A stretch of 64,000 nucleotides of DNA from Pseudomonas sp. SJZ079. GTDB lineage: Bacteria > Pseudomonadota > Gammaproteobacteria > Pseudomonadales > Pseudomonadaceae. Numbering within the stretch: the first letter of the stretch is position 1; every line of letters starts with the position of its first letter. The translations under genes and the position numbers were made by a program. The stretch is from NCBI RefSeq assembly GCF_007993865.1, contig NZ_VIUH01000003.1, positions 238,061 through 302,060 of the forward strand, given 5' to 3'. The notes under the pieces are model-generated. The model saw only the letters and a program-made list of their open reading frames with translations, was not told the origin of the DNA and ran no database searches. This document shows, piece by piece, positions 1 through 11,550 of this stretch.

Positions 1-1989
1 GGTCAGCTCGACTTGCTTGAACTGGGTGATGATGTCCAGGCTCTCCAGCGGGTCAAAGGGATTGAGGCTGCCCTTGACGCTGACGGGCGCGTAGCGATCG
101 ATCTTGCCGACGATATCCACCTTGGCCGGCTTGGAACTGCGATTGTCGAGGGTGCCGATGCGCCCGTTGAGCTGCTGAATGGCGGTGGCGAAGTCGGGCG
201 TCAGGCTGAAGTCGGCGAAGTTGGCCGAGCCATCGGCGATGACCACCTCGCCGATGTGAATGGCCAACGGGGTGCCGGTCGGCTCTGGGGGGACGGCTGC
301 AGTCGAGGTGGCGGTCACCGGCTGAGTGATCAGCAGGTCGCTGACATTGGTGGTGAGGTCTTCGTTGATGATAAAGCGTGCATAGGGTTGGCTCAGGCGC
401 ACGCTATCGATGCTCAGGCTGTCGCCGTGTTGGTAGTTCACGCCGTCCAGGTTGAGCTGCTGCCAGCGCACGAAATCGCGCTCCTTGAGGCTGTCGAGGC
501 TGTGCAACTGGTTGATCTGGGCCTTGCCGGAGACGCTGAACGCCAGCGGCGCGGTACTGCTCAGGTCGACGTCCAAATCGCTGCCGAGCAAGCCACTACG
601 CAGTTCGAGGCGCACGAAAGGGCTGAGGTAGGCCTGGGCCAGACGCAAGTCGATGTCGCGCGTACTGACTTTCAAGGTGGCGGAGATCGGCTTCAGCTGT
701 ACTCGACCTTCGGCCTGCAGCTGGCCCTGTTGGCCCAGACCGCTGTCCAGCTTGAGGCTGAAGGGCGAGGTGCCGAGGCTGTCGAGGTTCTGCAGGTCGA
801 GGTTGAGCGGGCCGAGTTCGAGCGTGACTTCCTGCTCCGGCAGGCGATCGGCCAGATGAGCCCGATAATCACGCAGTTGCACATCCTGCAGCAGCACCTG
901 CCAGGGTTTACTGGCTGTCGGGTTCTGCTGCTGTTTGCCTGGACGTTCTGCCGGCGCCTGGATTGCCGAGGTGCCTTCCGGCGCGGTCGGTAGCAGCAGC
1001 CTTTGCCAGTCCAGTTGGCCATCGCGCTCGCGTGCCGCCCAGGTCTCCAACTGCTGGCTGCGGATTTTACCCACTACCACCTGTTGTTTGGCCAGGTCCA
1101 GGCGGGCGTCGCTGATCTCCAGGTTGGCCAGTTTGACCAGCGGCCGGCCGCTCGGTGCTGCAATGGCGAACGCTTTGACTTGGACCTGGATGTTGTTCAG
1201 CAGCAGCTGGAGTTTGTCGTCGAGCTTCAGTTGATAGTCGGTGGCCAGGCTGATCTGGCCTTTTTCCAAGGCCAGCGGGGCGGCATCGCGCACGTAGGGC
1301 CAGAGGCTTTTCAACTGGCCTTGGCTGAGCGTCAGGTGGCCGCTGGAGCTGAGCGGTCGCAAACTGATTTGACCACGCCAGTCTATCCGCCCGACTTCAG
1401 GACCGTTGGCGCTCAGGGTTATTTCGGCGTTGTCGTCGGGCAGGGTACTGAGGTGCTGCAGTTCCAGGCTGAGGTCGTCGTAGATCAGTTCTATAGGTTC
1501 GCTCGGACGCCGATCCGCGAAGTGCAGATTGCCGCCGGCCAGTTTGATTCGGTCGATGCGCAGCGGGAACGGCTCGCCTGGCGCTTGGTCTGGCGCGGGC
1601 GCGCGGCGCTCGGGCAGCGTGAACAGTTGCGCCAGATTGAGCCTGCCTTGCTTGTCGAGCAGCACCTGACTGCGGGCTTGATCCAGTTCGACATTGGCCA
1701 AATGCAGCACGCCACTCCACAGACTGTCGAGTTGCAGGTTGCCGTACAGACGCTCGAAGGCCACTTGCGGTTGATCCTGCTCGCCGATGCGCAGGCCCCA
1801 CAGGCTGAGTTCCAGGCTGAACGGGTTGAGCTGCAGGCGTTCGAGTTTGGCCGGCACGGTGGCGTAGAGGGCCAGTTGCTGGTTGGCCAGGCGCAAGGCG
1901 ATACCGGGCAGAATCAGGAAGCCGAGCAGACTGTAGAGGGTTGCGGCAATCAGCAGGGCGCCGGCGGCGCGTTTCGTTCCTTGGTGCAT
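1..1989 (-). CDS. DUF748 / AsmA-like envelope protein, 3' end outside window
   Basis: Open frame from an ATG at 1989 running off the left edge; 663 codons are visible and the C-terminus is missing. Residues about 7-31 form one hydrophobic segment (ALLIAATLYSLLGFLILPG), so the protein is probably anchored in the inner membrane with the rest in the periplasm. The repetitive beta-rich body and the motif FDPLESLD near the edge are typical of the large DUF748 proteins of Pseudomonas, relatives of AsmA thought to act in envelope lipid homeostasis. Family assignment is from sequence style; no catalytic residues are expected. No strong Shine-Dalgarno precedes the ATG. Confidence 0.8.
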   Translation of the reverse strand, partial: MHQGTKRAAGALLIAATLYSLLGFLILPGIALRLANQQLALYATVPAKLERLQLNPFSLELSLWGLRIGEQDQPQVAFERLYGNLQLDSLWSGVLHLANVELDQARSQVLLDKQGRLNLAQLFTLPERRAPAPDQAPGEPFPLRIDRIKLAGGNLHFADRRPSEPIELIYDDLSLELQHLSTLPDDNAEITLSANGPEVGRIDWRGQISLRPLSSSGHLTLSQGQLKSLWPYVRDAAPLALEKGQISLATDYQLKLDDKLQLLLNNIQVQVKAFAIAAPSGRPLVKLANLEISDARLDLAKQQVVVGKIRSQQLETWAARERDGQLDWQRLLLPTAPEGTSAIQAPAERPGKQQQNPTASKPWQVLLQDVQLRDYRAHLADRLPEQEVTLELGPLNLDLQNLDSLGTSPFSLKLDSGLGQQGQLQAEGRVQLKPISATLKVSTRDIDLRLAQAYLSPFVRLELRSGLLGSDLDVDLSSTAPLAFSVSGKAQINQLHSLDSLKERDFVRWQQLNLDGVNYQHGDSLSIDSVRLSQPYARFIINEDLTTNVSDLLITQPVTATSTAAVPPEPTGTPLAIHIGEVVIADGSANFADFSLTPDFATAIQQLNGRIGTLDNRSSKPAKVDIVGKIDRYAPVSVKGSLNPFDPLESLDIITQFKQVELT

Positions 1990-2088
1990 GGCGAGGCGTC
2001 ATCTATCCCGATGAGAAGTGCCTTGGAGTATGGCATGTGCCACCGGTTCCTTCTTCGCCCTGCTGTTTCTGCTGCGCGTCGTCGGCGG

Positions 2089-3105
2089 TTAGAGATGCAG
2101 GATCAAGGTCTTCAGTGGCGGCTGGCCGTCGCGCGAGGGGAAGTCCGTGGCTGGCGCCAGAACCTGGCACTCACGCACGGGTCGCCCGAGTTTGCTGGCG
2201 CAGCGCAGCACCTGTTCGCGCCAGTCGGCCAGGCCGACTTTCGCCAGGTTGTTGCAGCAGATCAGCACGCCACCCTCGGCGGTGGCGAGCAGTGCCGGTT
2301 TGAGCAGGCTCTGGTAGTCGCGCAGCAAGTCGACGGTGCCGAAGGCGCTCTTGGCCCAGGCGGGGGGGTCGAGAAACACCAGATCGAACTGTTGCGGCTC
2401 CACGCGCGGATAACTGGGCAATTTTTGCCCGCGGCGCTGGGCAATTGGTAGCCCGGCCAGTTGCCGGATCGCCGGGAAATAGTCCGACTGGATGAAGTGC
2501 ATCGGTGCCAACTCTGGGTTGAGTGCGCCATTCTCGCGGCCGACCGCCAGGTTGCCCTCGGCGAAGTCCAGGTTGAGCACCTCAGTCGCGCCACCGGCTG
2601 CGGCGCTGAGGCCGATACCGCAGGTGTAGGCGAACAGATTGAGCACGCGTTTACCGGCGCTGTGCGCTTTTACCCAGCCACGGGCGTTGCGCAGGTCGAG
2701 AAACAGCAGCGGGTCCTGGCCGGCATGGCGACCACGCACGCGATAGTTGAGGCCCCATTCATGCCCAATCAAATCGGCCAGCGCGGCGGGTTCGGCTGGG
2801 TAGATGGGATCCTGGCGGTCGATCCGCGAGTTGCCCTGGGAACGGTCGTTGTACACCAGCAATAAGGCCGCCCCCAGCGCTTCGGCGCACTGGTTGGCCA
2901 GCTGCAGCAGCTCATCGCGGGGCAGGCTGTGGTGAAAACTCTGCACCAGCAATTGCGGGCCATAGCGGTCTATGGTCAAGCCGCCGGCACCTTCCTGGCT
3001 GCCGTGGAACAGGCGGTAGCAGTCGGTGCCTTGCTGATGCAGTTCATCCAGCAGGGCTTGGCGATTGTGCAGGGCGGCGCGCAGCGCCTGGTCGAGAGCA
3101 GGCAT
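2089..3105 (-). CDS. Class I SAM-dependent methyltransferase, RlmI/RlmK-like
   Basis: 338 residues. The C-terminal half is a Rossmann methyltransferase: motif I around residues 153-172 (NLFAYTCGIGLSAAAGG) and motif IV DPPAW at 246-250, the form seen in 23S rRNA m5C/m2G methyltransferases of the RlmI/RlmK group. The N-terminal 120 residues resemble the linker domain (GGLTIDRYG, YNDRS) but no complete PUA domain is evident. A large-subunit rRNA base is the likely substrate by family; the exact position cannot be told. Only about 40 bp separate the start from an upstream terminator on the same strand (3145-3185), so it is probably transcribed alone. Confidence 0.8.
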   Translation of the reverse strand: MPALDQALRAALHNRQALLDELHQQGTDCYRLFHGSQEGAGGLTIDRYGPQLLVQSFHHSLPRDELLQLANQCAEALGAALLLVYNDRSQGNSRIDRQDPIYPAEPAALADLIGHEWGLNYRVRGRHAGQDPLLFLDLRNARGWVKAHSAGKRVLNLFAYTCGIGLSAAAGGATEVLNLDFAEGNLAVGRENGALNPELAPMHFIQSDYFPAIRQLAGLPIAQRRGQKLPSYPRVEPQQFDLVFLDPPAWAKSAFGTVDLLRDYQSLLKPALLATAEGGVLICCNNLAKVGLADWREQVLRCASKLGRPVRECQVLAPATDFPSRDGQPPLKTLILHL

Positions 3106-3298
3106 GCGCGGCGACTCGGAAAAAGAGGGACGCGCAGTCTAGCAAGAAAAACGCCGGCGCCTGCTCTCGCAGCGGTGCCGGCGTTCAGCCGTTAGCACTG
3201 TTTGTCCAGTGCTCGTAGTAGCGAGGCGGCGGCGCGCAGGCAGTAGATCGACTACGGCAAGCGACGCCGAGGCAGCTAGTGCGAGTGCCAGGCGTCAG
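3106..3298. other. Intergenic DNA between methyltransferase start and repeat element
   Basis: Apart from the terminator at 3145-3185 this stretch shows no convincing gene. GC-rich sequence from 3205 to 3298 has no ORF with a start signal. Together with the repeat it forms a 450-bp gene-free gap. Confidence 0.6.
3145..3185 (-). terminator. Rho-independent terminator of the thiolase gene
   Basis: Inverted repeat AACGCCGGC (3150-3158) and GCCGGCGTT (3177-3185), followed on the minus strand by a T run with one interruption. It lies downstream of the thiolase gene and is separated from its stop codon by the 257-bp mobile repeat at 3299-3555. Confidence 0.75.
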
Positions 3299-3555
3299 CA
3301 GGCCGTTGAAAAATGTAGCGAGCGATGGCTAGGCAAGGCGAAATCAGCCGCAACGCAGCGAAGCGGAGTAACAGCCGGAGGCTGGCCCGCAGGGTGAGCG
3401 TAGCGAATCAAAAGCGCAGTGTACGAGTTGTACATGAGCATTTGATTCGCTTCGCTCACCCCTTCGGGGCCGCGCTAAAGCGCGTTCAACGCGGCGCTTT
3501 TGTGAGGCTGATTTCAACGCCGCATAGCCGAGCGCAGTAGTTTTTCAACGGCCTG
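3299..3555. repeat. MITE-like palindromic element, long form (copy A)
   Basis: 257 bp bounded by 15-bp terminal inverted repeats CAGGCCGTTGAAAAA / TTTTTCAACGGCCTG, flanked by TCAG (3295-3298) and TTAG (3556-3559), an imperfect 4-bp target duplication. The outer arms and a central core are shared with copy B at 9016-9153. Copy A carries extra sequence on both sides of the core, including a second inverted pair (3393-3410 and 3443-3460, 17 of 18 complementary). It encodes no protein. It begins directly after the TAA stop codon of the thiolase gene. I recognise this as a repeat type scattered in Pseudomonas genomes; the mobilising transposase is not known to me. Confidence 0.85.
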
Positions 3556-4737
3556 TTAGTCGCGTTCGATGGCCAGGGCCACGCCCTGACCGCCGCCGAT
3601 GCACAGGGTGGCCAGACCTTTCTTGGCGTCGCGCTTGATCATCTCGTGCAGCAGGGTCACCAGCACCCGGCAGCCGGAGGCGCCGATCGGGTGGCCGAGG
3701 GCGATGGCACCGCCGTTGACGTTGACCTTGCTGGCATCCCAGCCCAGCTCCTGGCCGACCGCCAACGCCTGGGCGGCGAAGGCTTCGTTGGCTTCGATCA
3801 GCTCGAGCTCACTCAACTGCCAGCCGGCCTTGTCCAGGCAGCGACGGGTCGCCGAGACCGGACCGATGCCCATGATCGCCGGGTCGACGCCGGCATTGGC
3901 GTAACCGGCGATCCGCGCCAGCACCGGCAGGCCGAGGGCCTTGGCCTTGCTCGCGCTCATCAGCAGCACCGCGGCGGCGCCATCGTTGAGGCTGGAGGCA
4001 TTGCCGGCGGTGACGCTGCCGTCCTGCTTGAACGCCGGCTTGAGCTTGGCCAATGATTCGGCGGTGGTACTGGCGCGCGGCTGTTCGTCGCTGGCGAAGG
4101 CGACGGGTTCGCCCTTGCGTTGGGGAATCAGGATCGGGGTGATTTCGTCGGCGAAGCGCCCGCCCTCGATGGCCGCGCAGGCTTTCTGCTGCGAGGCGGC
4201 GGCGAAGGCATCCTGGGCTTCACGGCTGATGGCGTACTTGTCCACCAGGTTCTCGGCGGTGATGCCCATGTGGTAATCGTTGAAGGCGTCCCACAGGCCA
4301 TCTTCGATCATGCTGTCGAGCACTTTGCCGTGGCCCATGCGCAGGCCGGTGCGGGCGCCGGGCATGACGTAGGGGGCCAGGCTCATGTTCTCCATGCCGC
4401 CGGCGATGATCACCTCGGCATCGCCGCAGCGGATGGCCTGGGCGCCCAGGTGCAGGGCTTTGAGGCCCGAGCCGCAGACCTTGTTGAGGGTCAGGGCCGG
4501 CACCGCATGCGGCAGGCCGGCCTTGATCGCGGCCTGGCGCGCGGGGTTCTGCCCGGCGCCGGCGGTGAGCACGTGACCGAGGATCACTTCGTCGACCTCG
4601 GCGCCATTCAGGCCGGTTTGCTCGAGCAGGCGGCGGATCACCGCGGCGCCCAGTTCGACTGCCGGGATGCCGGCCAGCGCGCCCTGGAAACTGCCGATGG
4701 CGGTGCGGGTGGCGGCGACAATGACGACTTCTTGCAT
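3556..4737 (-). CDS. Acetyl-CoA C-acetyltransferase (thiolase)
   Basis: 393 residues, full length for a degradative or biosynthetic thiolase (AtoB/PhaA type), which interconverts two acetyl-CoA and acetoacetyl-CoA plus CoA. Catalytic residues are visible: nucleophile Cys88 in [10 protein letters not shown], His349 in [11 protein letters not shown] and Cys379 in LCIGGGQG. It stands alone: the next gene, acs, is on the same strand more than 340 bp upstream. Its TAA stop directly abuts mobile repeat copy A. Whether it serves acetoacetate use, polyester synthesis or another pathway cannot be decided from neighbours. Confidence 0.92.
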   Translation of the reverse strand: MQEVVIVAATRTAIGSFQGALAGIPAVELGAAVIRRLLEQTGLNGAEVDEVILGHVLTAGAGQNPARQAAIKAGLPHAVPALTLNKVCGSGLKALHLGAQAIRCGDAEVIIAGGMENMSLAPYVMPGARTGLRMGHGKVLDSMIEDGLWDAFNDYHMGITAENLVDKYAISREAQDAFAAASQQKACAAIEGGRFADEITPILIPQRKGEPVAFASDEQPRASTTAESLAKLKPAFKQDGSVTAGNASSLNDGAAAVLLMSASKAKALGLPVLARIAGYANAGVDPAIMGIGPVSATRRCLDKAGWQLSELELIEANEAFAAQALAVGQELGWDASKVNVNGGAIALGHPIGASGCRVLVTLLHEMIKRDAKKGLATLCIGGGQGVALAIERD

Positions 4738-5081
4738 GATTCGATCCTCACGAGTGAAAGGCGCGGTAGGCCGCGAAGGCCATTATGGTGGCACAGGGGC
4801 TTTGCCCGCGGCCACCCCGTGAAACCCGTACGGTCAGCCAGCTAGTGGTGGCCCTATGCAAGCAGGCACGCTAGGGAACGCCTCGTTATGCGATCCGGTG
4901 AGGGCAGGCGACTCGGCTTGTAATGGCAGGGGTGGTTTTGTCGCCCCATACTTGCCGGTTCGTGGTACTCGGGGTGAACAGCACAGCGCCTCGTCAGGGA
5001 TGACGAGGCGCTGACGGCGTTGGGGGCCGCCTGCGCAGCATCACCCGGGCAACACGGCGCGTGTGCCCGGGTGTGCCGCCT
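4738..5081. other. Intergenic region with two strong hairpins
   Basis: 344 bp without a credible gene between acs and the thiolase gene. It holds a perfect 12-bp inverted repeat CAGCGCCTCGTC at 4984-4995 with GACGAGGCGCTG at 5002-5013 (6-nt loop), and a second stem at 5042-5073 (CACCCGGGC / GCCCGGGTG) just after the acs stop. Neither is followed by a clear T run on the minus strand, so they are RNA 3'-end structures or Rho-type ends rather than classical terminators. The thiolase promoter must also lie here. Confidence 0.6.
5042..5073 (-). terminator. Stem-loop after acs, probable 3'-end hairpin
   Basis: CACCCGGGC...GCCCGGGTG stem extended by ACAC/GTGT with one bulged A, 9 bp past the acs stop codon. 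No U-tract follows, so intrinsic termination is doubtful. Confidence 0.4.
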
Positions 5082-7019
<1,938 letters not shown>

Positions 7020-7205
7020 GGCGGGGCCTTCTTGTTGTGTGTCCGCGATGCCCGTAAGGGTAGCACCCAAGTCGCTGTCTGATTCAAGTGCTGGCGGGTG
7101 GTTTTAGCGAGTGCGCAGGATCGCCGCCGCGCCTGCGCAGGACGCAGGTCGCTGTCGCGCCGCAAGGCCAGCAAGTAGGCGGTGTAACAGTGGTGGATGG
7201 GTCGT

Positions 7206-7229
7206 GCTACCTGGCGCATGCCGGGTAGC
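7206..7229 (-). terminator. Hairpin downstream of pgi
   Basis: GCTACC-T-GGC / GCC-G-GGTAGC stem with a GCAT loop, 11 bp beyond the pgi stop codon. No T run follows on the minus strand; a structured transcript end is likely but intrinsic termination is not certain. Confidence 0.35.
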
Positions 7230-7240
7230 GCGTGGGGCGC

Positions 7241-8905
7241 TTAGCCGCGATGGCGACCGCGGAAATAGTCGATCAACCCCTGGGTGGAGGGGTCTTCCGC
7301 CGGCTGCTGCTCATCGCCGGTGAGGCGTTGGTACACCCCCTTGCCCAGCTCCTTACCCAGTTCGACGCCCCACTGGTCGAAGGCGTTGATGCCCCAGATC
7401 GCACTCTGTACGAACACCTTGTGTTCGTACATCGCGACCAGTGCCCCCAGGCGGCGCGGGCTGATGCGCTCGAGGACCAGGGTGTTGCTCGGGCGGTTGC
7501 CGGGAATCACCTTGTGCGGCGCGAGGAACTGCACCTGCTCTTCGTTCATACCCTTGGCGCGCAGCTCGGCTTCGGCTTCTGCGCGGCTCTTGCCCAGCAT
7601 CAGGGCCTGACTCTGCGACAGACAGTTGGCGTACAGCCATTGGTGGTGGTCGGCGACCGGGTTGTAGCTGACCACCGGCACGATAAAGTCCGCCGGAATC
7701 AGCTGGGTGCCCTGGTGCAATAATTGGTGGTACGCGTGCTGGCCGTTGCAACCGACCCCGCCCCAGATCACCGGGCCGGTCGCGCAATCCACCGGGCTGC
7801 CGTCCTGCCGCACGCGCTTGCCGTTGGACTCCATGTCCAGTTGCTGCAGGTGTTTGGTGATATTGCGCAGGTAATGATCGTACGGCAGGATCGCCTGACT
7901 CTGCGCGTCCCAGAAATTGCCGTACCAGATGCCCAGCAGCGCCAGCAGCACCGGCATGTTGCGCTCGAACGGTGCGCTCTGGAAATGCTCATCCATGCTG
8001 TAGGCACCGGACAACAGCTCCTTGAAGTTGGACATGCCGATGGACATGGCGATCGGTAAGCCGATGGCCGACCACAGCGAATACCGCCCGCCGACCCAGT
8101 CCCACATGGGGAAGATGTTTTCTTCGTGGATGCCGAACGCGACCGCCGCCTCGCGATTGCTCGACACCGCAATAAAGTGCCGATACAGCTGCGCTTCGGA
8201 GCCGCCCTGGGCCAGGTACCAGCGGCGTGCGGCCTGGGCATTCTTCAGGGTTTCCAGGGTGCTGAAGGATTTCGACGAGACGATGAACAGTGTGGTTTCC
8301 GCACGCAGCTTGGCCGACAGTTCATGGAACTCGCTGCCATCGATATTGGCCAGGTAATGGCAGCGCACACCGCGTTGGGCGAATGGCAGCAGCGCTTCGG
8401 AGACTAGTTGCGGACCGAGAAACGAGCCGCCGATGCCGATATTCACCACGTCGGTGATGGGTTTTTCAGTGTAGCCGCGCCACAAGCCATCGTGGATGCT
8501 GCCGACCAGTTCGGTCATCTGCTGCAGCACCCGCTGCACTTCCGGCATCACATCGACGCCATCGACCAGGACCTTGTCGCCGATGGGACGGCGCAGGGCG
8601 GTATGCAGCGCCGGACGCGCTTCCGATGCATTGATCGGCTCGCCATCGAACAGGGCGCGAATCGACTGGGCCAAGCCGGTTTCTTGCGCCAAGTTGACCA
8701 GAAGTTCGCGCGTCTCCTGGTTAATCAGGTTTTTCGAGTAGTCGAGAAATATCCCACAGCTGCTTAGCGACAGTTTGCTGAAGCGCTCTGGATCGGTGCA
8801 GAACGCTTCGCGCATGTTGAAGTTCTGCAAGCTGGCTCGATGAGTTTGCAGGGCCTGCCAAGCGGGCAGGGCAGTGACATCGAGCGGGTGCTGGTAGTAC
8901 GCCAT
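7241..8905 (-). CDS. pgi: Glucose-6-phosphate isomerase
   Basis: 554 residues, standard length. Interconverts glucose-6-phosphate and fructose-6-phosphate; in pseudomonads, which lack phosphofructokinase, it works mainly in gluconeogenic and cyclic Entner-Doudoroff flow and in making fructose-6-phosphate-derived cell-wall sugars. Signatures are [16 protein letters not shown] (PGI family motif) and [15 protein letters not shown] near the C-terminus. AAGGAAG lies upstream of the ATG. It sits between panD and acs on the same strand, and is separated from panD by a terminator and the repeat copy B, so it is expected to have its own promoter. Confidence 0.96.
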   Translation of the reverse strand: MAYYQHPLDVTALPAWQALQTHRASLQNFNMREAFCTDPERFSKLSLSSCGIFLDYSKNLINQETRELLVNLAQETGLAQSIRALFDGEPINASEARPALHTALRRPIGDKVLVDGVDVMPEVQRVLQQMTELVGSIHDGLWRGYTEKPITDVVNIGIGGSFLGPQLVSEALLPFAQRGVRCHYLANIDGSEFHELSAKLRAETTLFIVSSKSFSTLETLKNAQAARRWYLAQGGSEAQLYRHFIAVSSNREAAVAFGIHEENIFPMWDWVGGRYSLWSAIGLPIAMSIGMSNFKELLSGAYSMDEHFQSAPFERNMPVLLALLGIWYGNFWDAQSQAILPYDHYLRNITKHLQQLDMESNGKRVRQDGSPVDCATGPVIWGGVGCNGQHAYHQLLHQGTQLIPADFIVPVVSYNPVADHHQWLYANCLSQSQALMLGKSRAEAEAELRAKGMNEEQVQFLAPHKVIPGNRPSNTLVLERISPRRLGALVAMYEHKVFVQSAIWGINAFDQWGVELGKELGKGVYQRLTGDEQQPAEDPSTQGLIDYFRGRHRG

Positions 8906-8951
8906 ATGCGGAGGCTTCCTTGTGCGGGTGCATGCTTAAAAAACGGGGCAA

Positions 8952-8985
8952 TAAAAAGCCCGCAACGCTGCTTGTGTACCGGGCT
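8952..8985 (-). terminator. Rho-independent terminator for panD
   Basis: AGCCCG (8957-8962) pairs with CGGGCT (8980-8985) around a 17-nt loop and is followed on the minus strand by TTTTTAT. It lies 28 bp beyond the end of repeat copy B, so the repeat sits between panD and its terminator. Confidence 0.6.
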
Positions 8986-9015
8986 GTTAGTGTAGCGGCC
9001 TGGGTACAGGATTAG

Positions 9016-9153
9016 CAGGCCGTCGAAAATGTAGCGAGCGAAGGCTAGGCAAGGCGAAATCAGTCGAAAAAGCGCAGTGTACGAGTTGTACATGAGCATT
9101 TGAGGCTGATTTCAACGCCGCATAGCCGAGCGCAGTAGTTTTTCAACGGCCTG
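9016..9153. repeat. MITE-like palindromic element, short form (copy B)
   Basis: 138 bp with terminal repeats CAGGCCGTCGAAAA / TTTTTCAACGGCCTG and a perfect 4-bp flanking duplication TTAG (9012-9015 and 9154-9157). Shares its arms and core with copy A (3299-3555) but lacks about 119 bp of internal sequence. Like copy A it begins directly after a TAA stop codon, here of panD, in the same orientation relative to the gene. Confidence 0.88.
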
Positions 9154-9534
9154 TTAGGCAACCTGCAGGGGGATGGCGTTGCTGGTGTGGCTCAACTCGT
9201 TGCCCGGTGCCATGTACAGCATGCGCGGTTTGAAGTTGAGCAGGTCGGCCTCGCTGTAGTGGGCGTAGGCGCAAATGATCACGCGGTCGCCAACCCCGGC
9301 CTTGTGCGCGGCCGCGCCGTTCACCGAAATCATCCGCGAGCCGGCTTCGCCACGAATCGCGTAAGTGGTGAAGCGCTCGCCATTGTCGATGTTGTAGATC
9401 TGGATCTGCTCATATTCCTGGATGCCGGACAGGTCCAGCCATTCCCCGTCGATGGCACAGGAGCCCTCGTAATCGAGCACTGCATGAGTGACTTCGGCGC
9501 GGTGCAGCTTGGCTTTGAGCATGATGGCGTGCAT
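9154..9534 (-). CDS. panD: Aspartate 1-decarboxylase proenzyme
   Basis: 126 residues, start [13 protein letters not shown] with AAGGA just upstream. Makes beta-alanine from L-aspartate for pantothenate synthesis. The pyruvoyl cofactor forms by self-cleavage between Gly24 and Ser25, and the YEGSCAID motif is intact. Lys9 and the tyrosine-rich core ([20 protein letters not shown]) are as expected. It closes the panB-panC-panD run. The panC stop is 80 bp upstream, so the three genes are probably cotranscribed. The last codon abuts repeat copy B. Confidence 0.96.
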   Translation of the reverse strand: MHAIMLKAKLHRAEVTHAVLDYEGSCAIDGEWLDLSGIQEYEQIQIYNIDNGERFTTYAIRGEAGSRMISVNGAAAHKAGVGDRVIICAYAHYSEADLLNFKPRMLYMAPGNELSHTSNAIPLQVA

Positions 9535-9614
9535 GGCTTTTCCTTGGAGGTCCACAAACGGCGGATGAAGTGTGCCCTGGGTGATAACAGCGCAGTAAGG
9601 GCACAAGCAGTCGG

Positions 9615-10475
9615 TTAAGTCGCGGCGTCGAGGTCGAACGCCAGGTTATCGATCAAGCGGGTGTTGCCAATAAAAGCGGCAGCCAGAACGACCAGTTGGC
9701 GATCCGCCGGGCTGGCCACTCGCAAGCTGTTCGTCTCGCGAATTTCCAGGTAGTCCGGGCGAAATCCGGCGTCGCGTTGTTGCTGTTGTGCGGCCGCGAT
9801 CAGCGTGGCGAAGTCACGCTCGCCGCTGCGAATCGCCGAGGCAATCTGCTGCAGGCTGCGATACAGCGCCGGCGCCGCACTGCGTTGTTGTTCCGTCAAG
9901 TAACCGTTACGTGAGGACAATGCCAAGCCATCTTCGGCGCGCACGGTCGGCTCGCCGATAATCTGCACGGGCATGTTCAGATCACGCACCAGGGTACGAA
10001 TCACCGCCAGTTGCTGGAAGTCCTTCTGGCCGAAGACGGCTAGATCCGGCTGCACTATGTTGAACAGCTTGGTCACCACAGTGGCGACCCCGTCGAAATG
10101 GCCGGGGCGACTGGCACCGCACAGTCCTTCGGCGACGCCTTGCACGCAGACGCGGGTTTGGCCGGCCATGCCGCCGGGATACATTTCGTCGACATCCGGG
10201 GTGAACAGCAAGTGACAACCGGCCTCGAACAGTTTTTTCTGATCCGCGGCGAGGGTGCGCGGGTAGGTGCCAAGGTCTTCGGTGGGGCCGAACTGCAGCG
10301 GATTGACGAAGATACTGGCGACCACGAAGTCGGTACGCTGGGCGGCTTTGGTCACCAAGGCTGCATGCCCGGCATGCAGGTTGCCCATGGTCGGCACGAA
10401 ACCTATCTGCTTGCCTTCGGCGCGGGCCTGGGCGACAGCGGCATGCAGTTCGCGGATGGTTTTAACCGTGTTCAT
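9615..10475 (-). CDS. panC: Pantoate-beta-alanine ligase (pantothenate synthetase)
   Basis: 286 residues. Condenses pantoate and beta-alanine with ATP through a pantoyl-adenylate. The HIGH-type motif is in [11 protein letters not shown] (residues about 27-37) and the KMSKS-like loop is ALSSRNGYL. Other family landmarks are [19 protein letters not shown] and [10 protein letters not shown]. Its ATG overlaps the panB stop (ATGA, 10472-10475), which indicates translational coupling. Confidence 0.96.
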   Translation of the reverse strand: MNTVKTIRELHAAVAQARAEGKQIGFVPTMGNLHAGHAALVTKAAQRTDFVVASIFVNPLQFGPTEDLGTYPRTLAADQKKLFEAGCHLLFTPDVDEMYPGGMAGQTRVCVQGVAEGLCGASRPGHFDGVATVVTKLFNIVQPDLAVFGQKDFQQLAVIRTLVRDLNMPVQIIGEPTVRAEDGLALSSRNGYLTEQQRSAAPALYRSLQQIASAIRSGERDFATLIAAAQQQQRDAGFRPDYLEIRETNSLRVASPADRQLVVLAAAFIGNTRLIDNLAFDLDAAT

Positions 10476-11272
10476 GCAGAAAACCCGTGTTCGGCTGCGG
10501 GAAAACTCTGGTCTTTGACCGCTTTGACGTAAGCGCTGAGCGCCGTCTGGATGCTGCTCTGGCCAGCCATGAAGTTTTTCACGAACTTCGGCGTGCGGCC
10601 ACTCAGGGACAGGCCGAGCATGTCGTGCAGCACCAGTACCTGACCGTCGGTGGCGTTACCCGCACCGATGCCAATGACCGGGATATGCACCGCCTGGCTG
10701 ATCTCGGCGGCCAGTTCACTGGGCACGCATTCGAGCAGCAGCATGGCGGCGCCGGCTTGTTCCAGGGCCATGGCGTCGGCGCGCATTTGCCGTGCCTGAG
10801 CCTCCTGGCGTCCCTGGACTTTATAGCCGCCAAGGATATTCACCGCTTGCGGGGTCAGGCCCAGGTGGGCACAGACCGGCACGCCGCGCTCGGCCAGCAG
10901 GCGAATAGGTTCAGCCAACCAGGCTGCGCCTTCCAGCTTGACCATGTGCGCGCCCGCCTGCATCAGCGCGGCGCAGTTGTGCAGGGCTTGTTCGGTGGTG
11001 GCATAGGCCATGAAGGGCAGGTCGGCGAGGATCAACGCGCCCTGGTTGCCGCGCTTGACGCTGGCGACGTGGTAGGCCATGTCGCCAAGGCTGACCGGCA
11101 GGGTGCTGTCATGCCCTTGCAGAACCATGCCGAGGGAGTCGCCGACCAGCAACACGTCGACGCCCGCCTGGCAGGCGGCTTGGGCGAAGGTGGCGTCATA
11201 GCAGGTCAGCATGGCGATTTTTTCGCCGCTCTGCTTGAGGCTTTGCAGGGTGGTCAGGGTAATTTCTGGCAT
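10472..11272 (-). CDS. panB: 3-methyl-2-oxobutanoate hydroxymethyltransferase
   Basis: 266 residues from the ATG at 11272 (MPEITLTTL); a GTG or upstream ATG in frame would add five. Transfers a hydroxymethyl group from methylene-tetrahydrofolate to alpha-ketoisovalerate to give ketopantoate, the first step of pantothenate synthesis, so it draws on the valine pathway (ilv genes lie at the other end of this window). Metal- and substrate-binding motifs: [25 protein letters not shown] and the catalytic Glu in [10 protein letters not shown]. First gene of panBCD. Confidence 0.96.
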   Translation of the reverse strand: MPEITLTTLQSLKQSGEKIAMLTCYDATFAQAACQAGVDVLLVGDSLGMVLQGHDSTLPVSLGDMAYHVASVKRGNQGALILADLPFMAYATTEQALHNCAALMQAGAHMVKLEGAAWLAEPIRLLAERGVPVCAHLGLTPQAVNILGGYKVQGRQEAQARQMRADAMALEQAGAAMLLLECVPSELAAEISQAVHIPVIGIGAGNATDGQVLVLHDMLGLSLSGRTPKFVKNFMAGQSSIQTALSAYVKAVKDQSFPAAEHGFSA

Positions 11273-11550
11273 GAGAATCGTCCTCACTCAGGCATTCAGC
11301 AAGCAGGTAACCTGCTTCAATGTGGCCTGCATTGGCCTCGTTTTGCACCGGTGCTGGGCAACGGGACGCCTATAGTCCTGATGGGGGGGCTTGAAGTCAA
11401 TTGCGGGTGTTACCGACTTGTTACTGACGTTACCGCCAATCCCCGAGCCGGGCTGTTCTACGCCCCTGCTGAGGCCACTGATTTTTCGGCCGAAGCGGCA
11501 CAGTGCGGTCGTTCATCGCGTGGCTAACGCCGCATGCGCCCACCCAGTGT

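Noticed and set aside
1003..2451. Long plus-strand open frame of 482 codons
   Set aside because: Antisense to the DUF748 gene and part of the methyltransferase gene. Composition is that of a high-GC shadow frame and no family motif is present.
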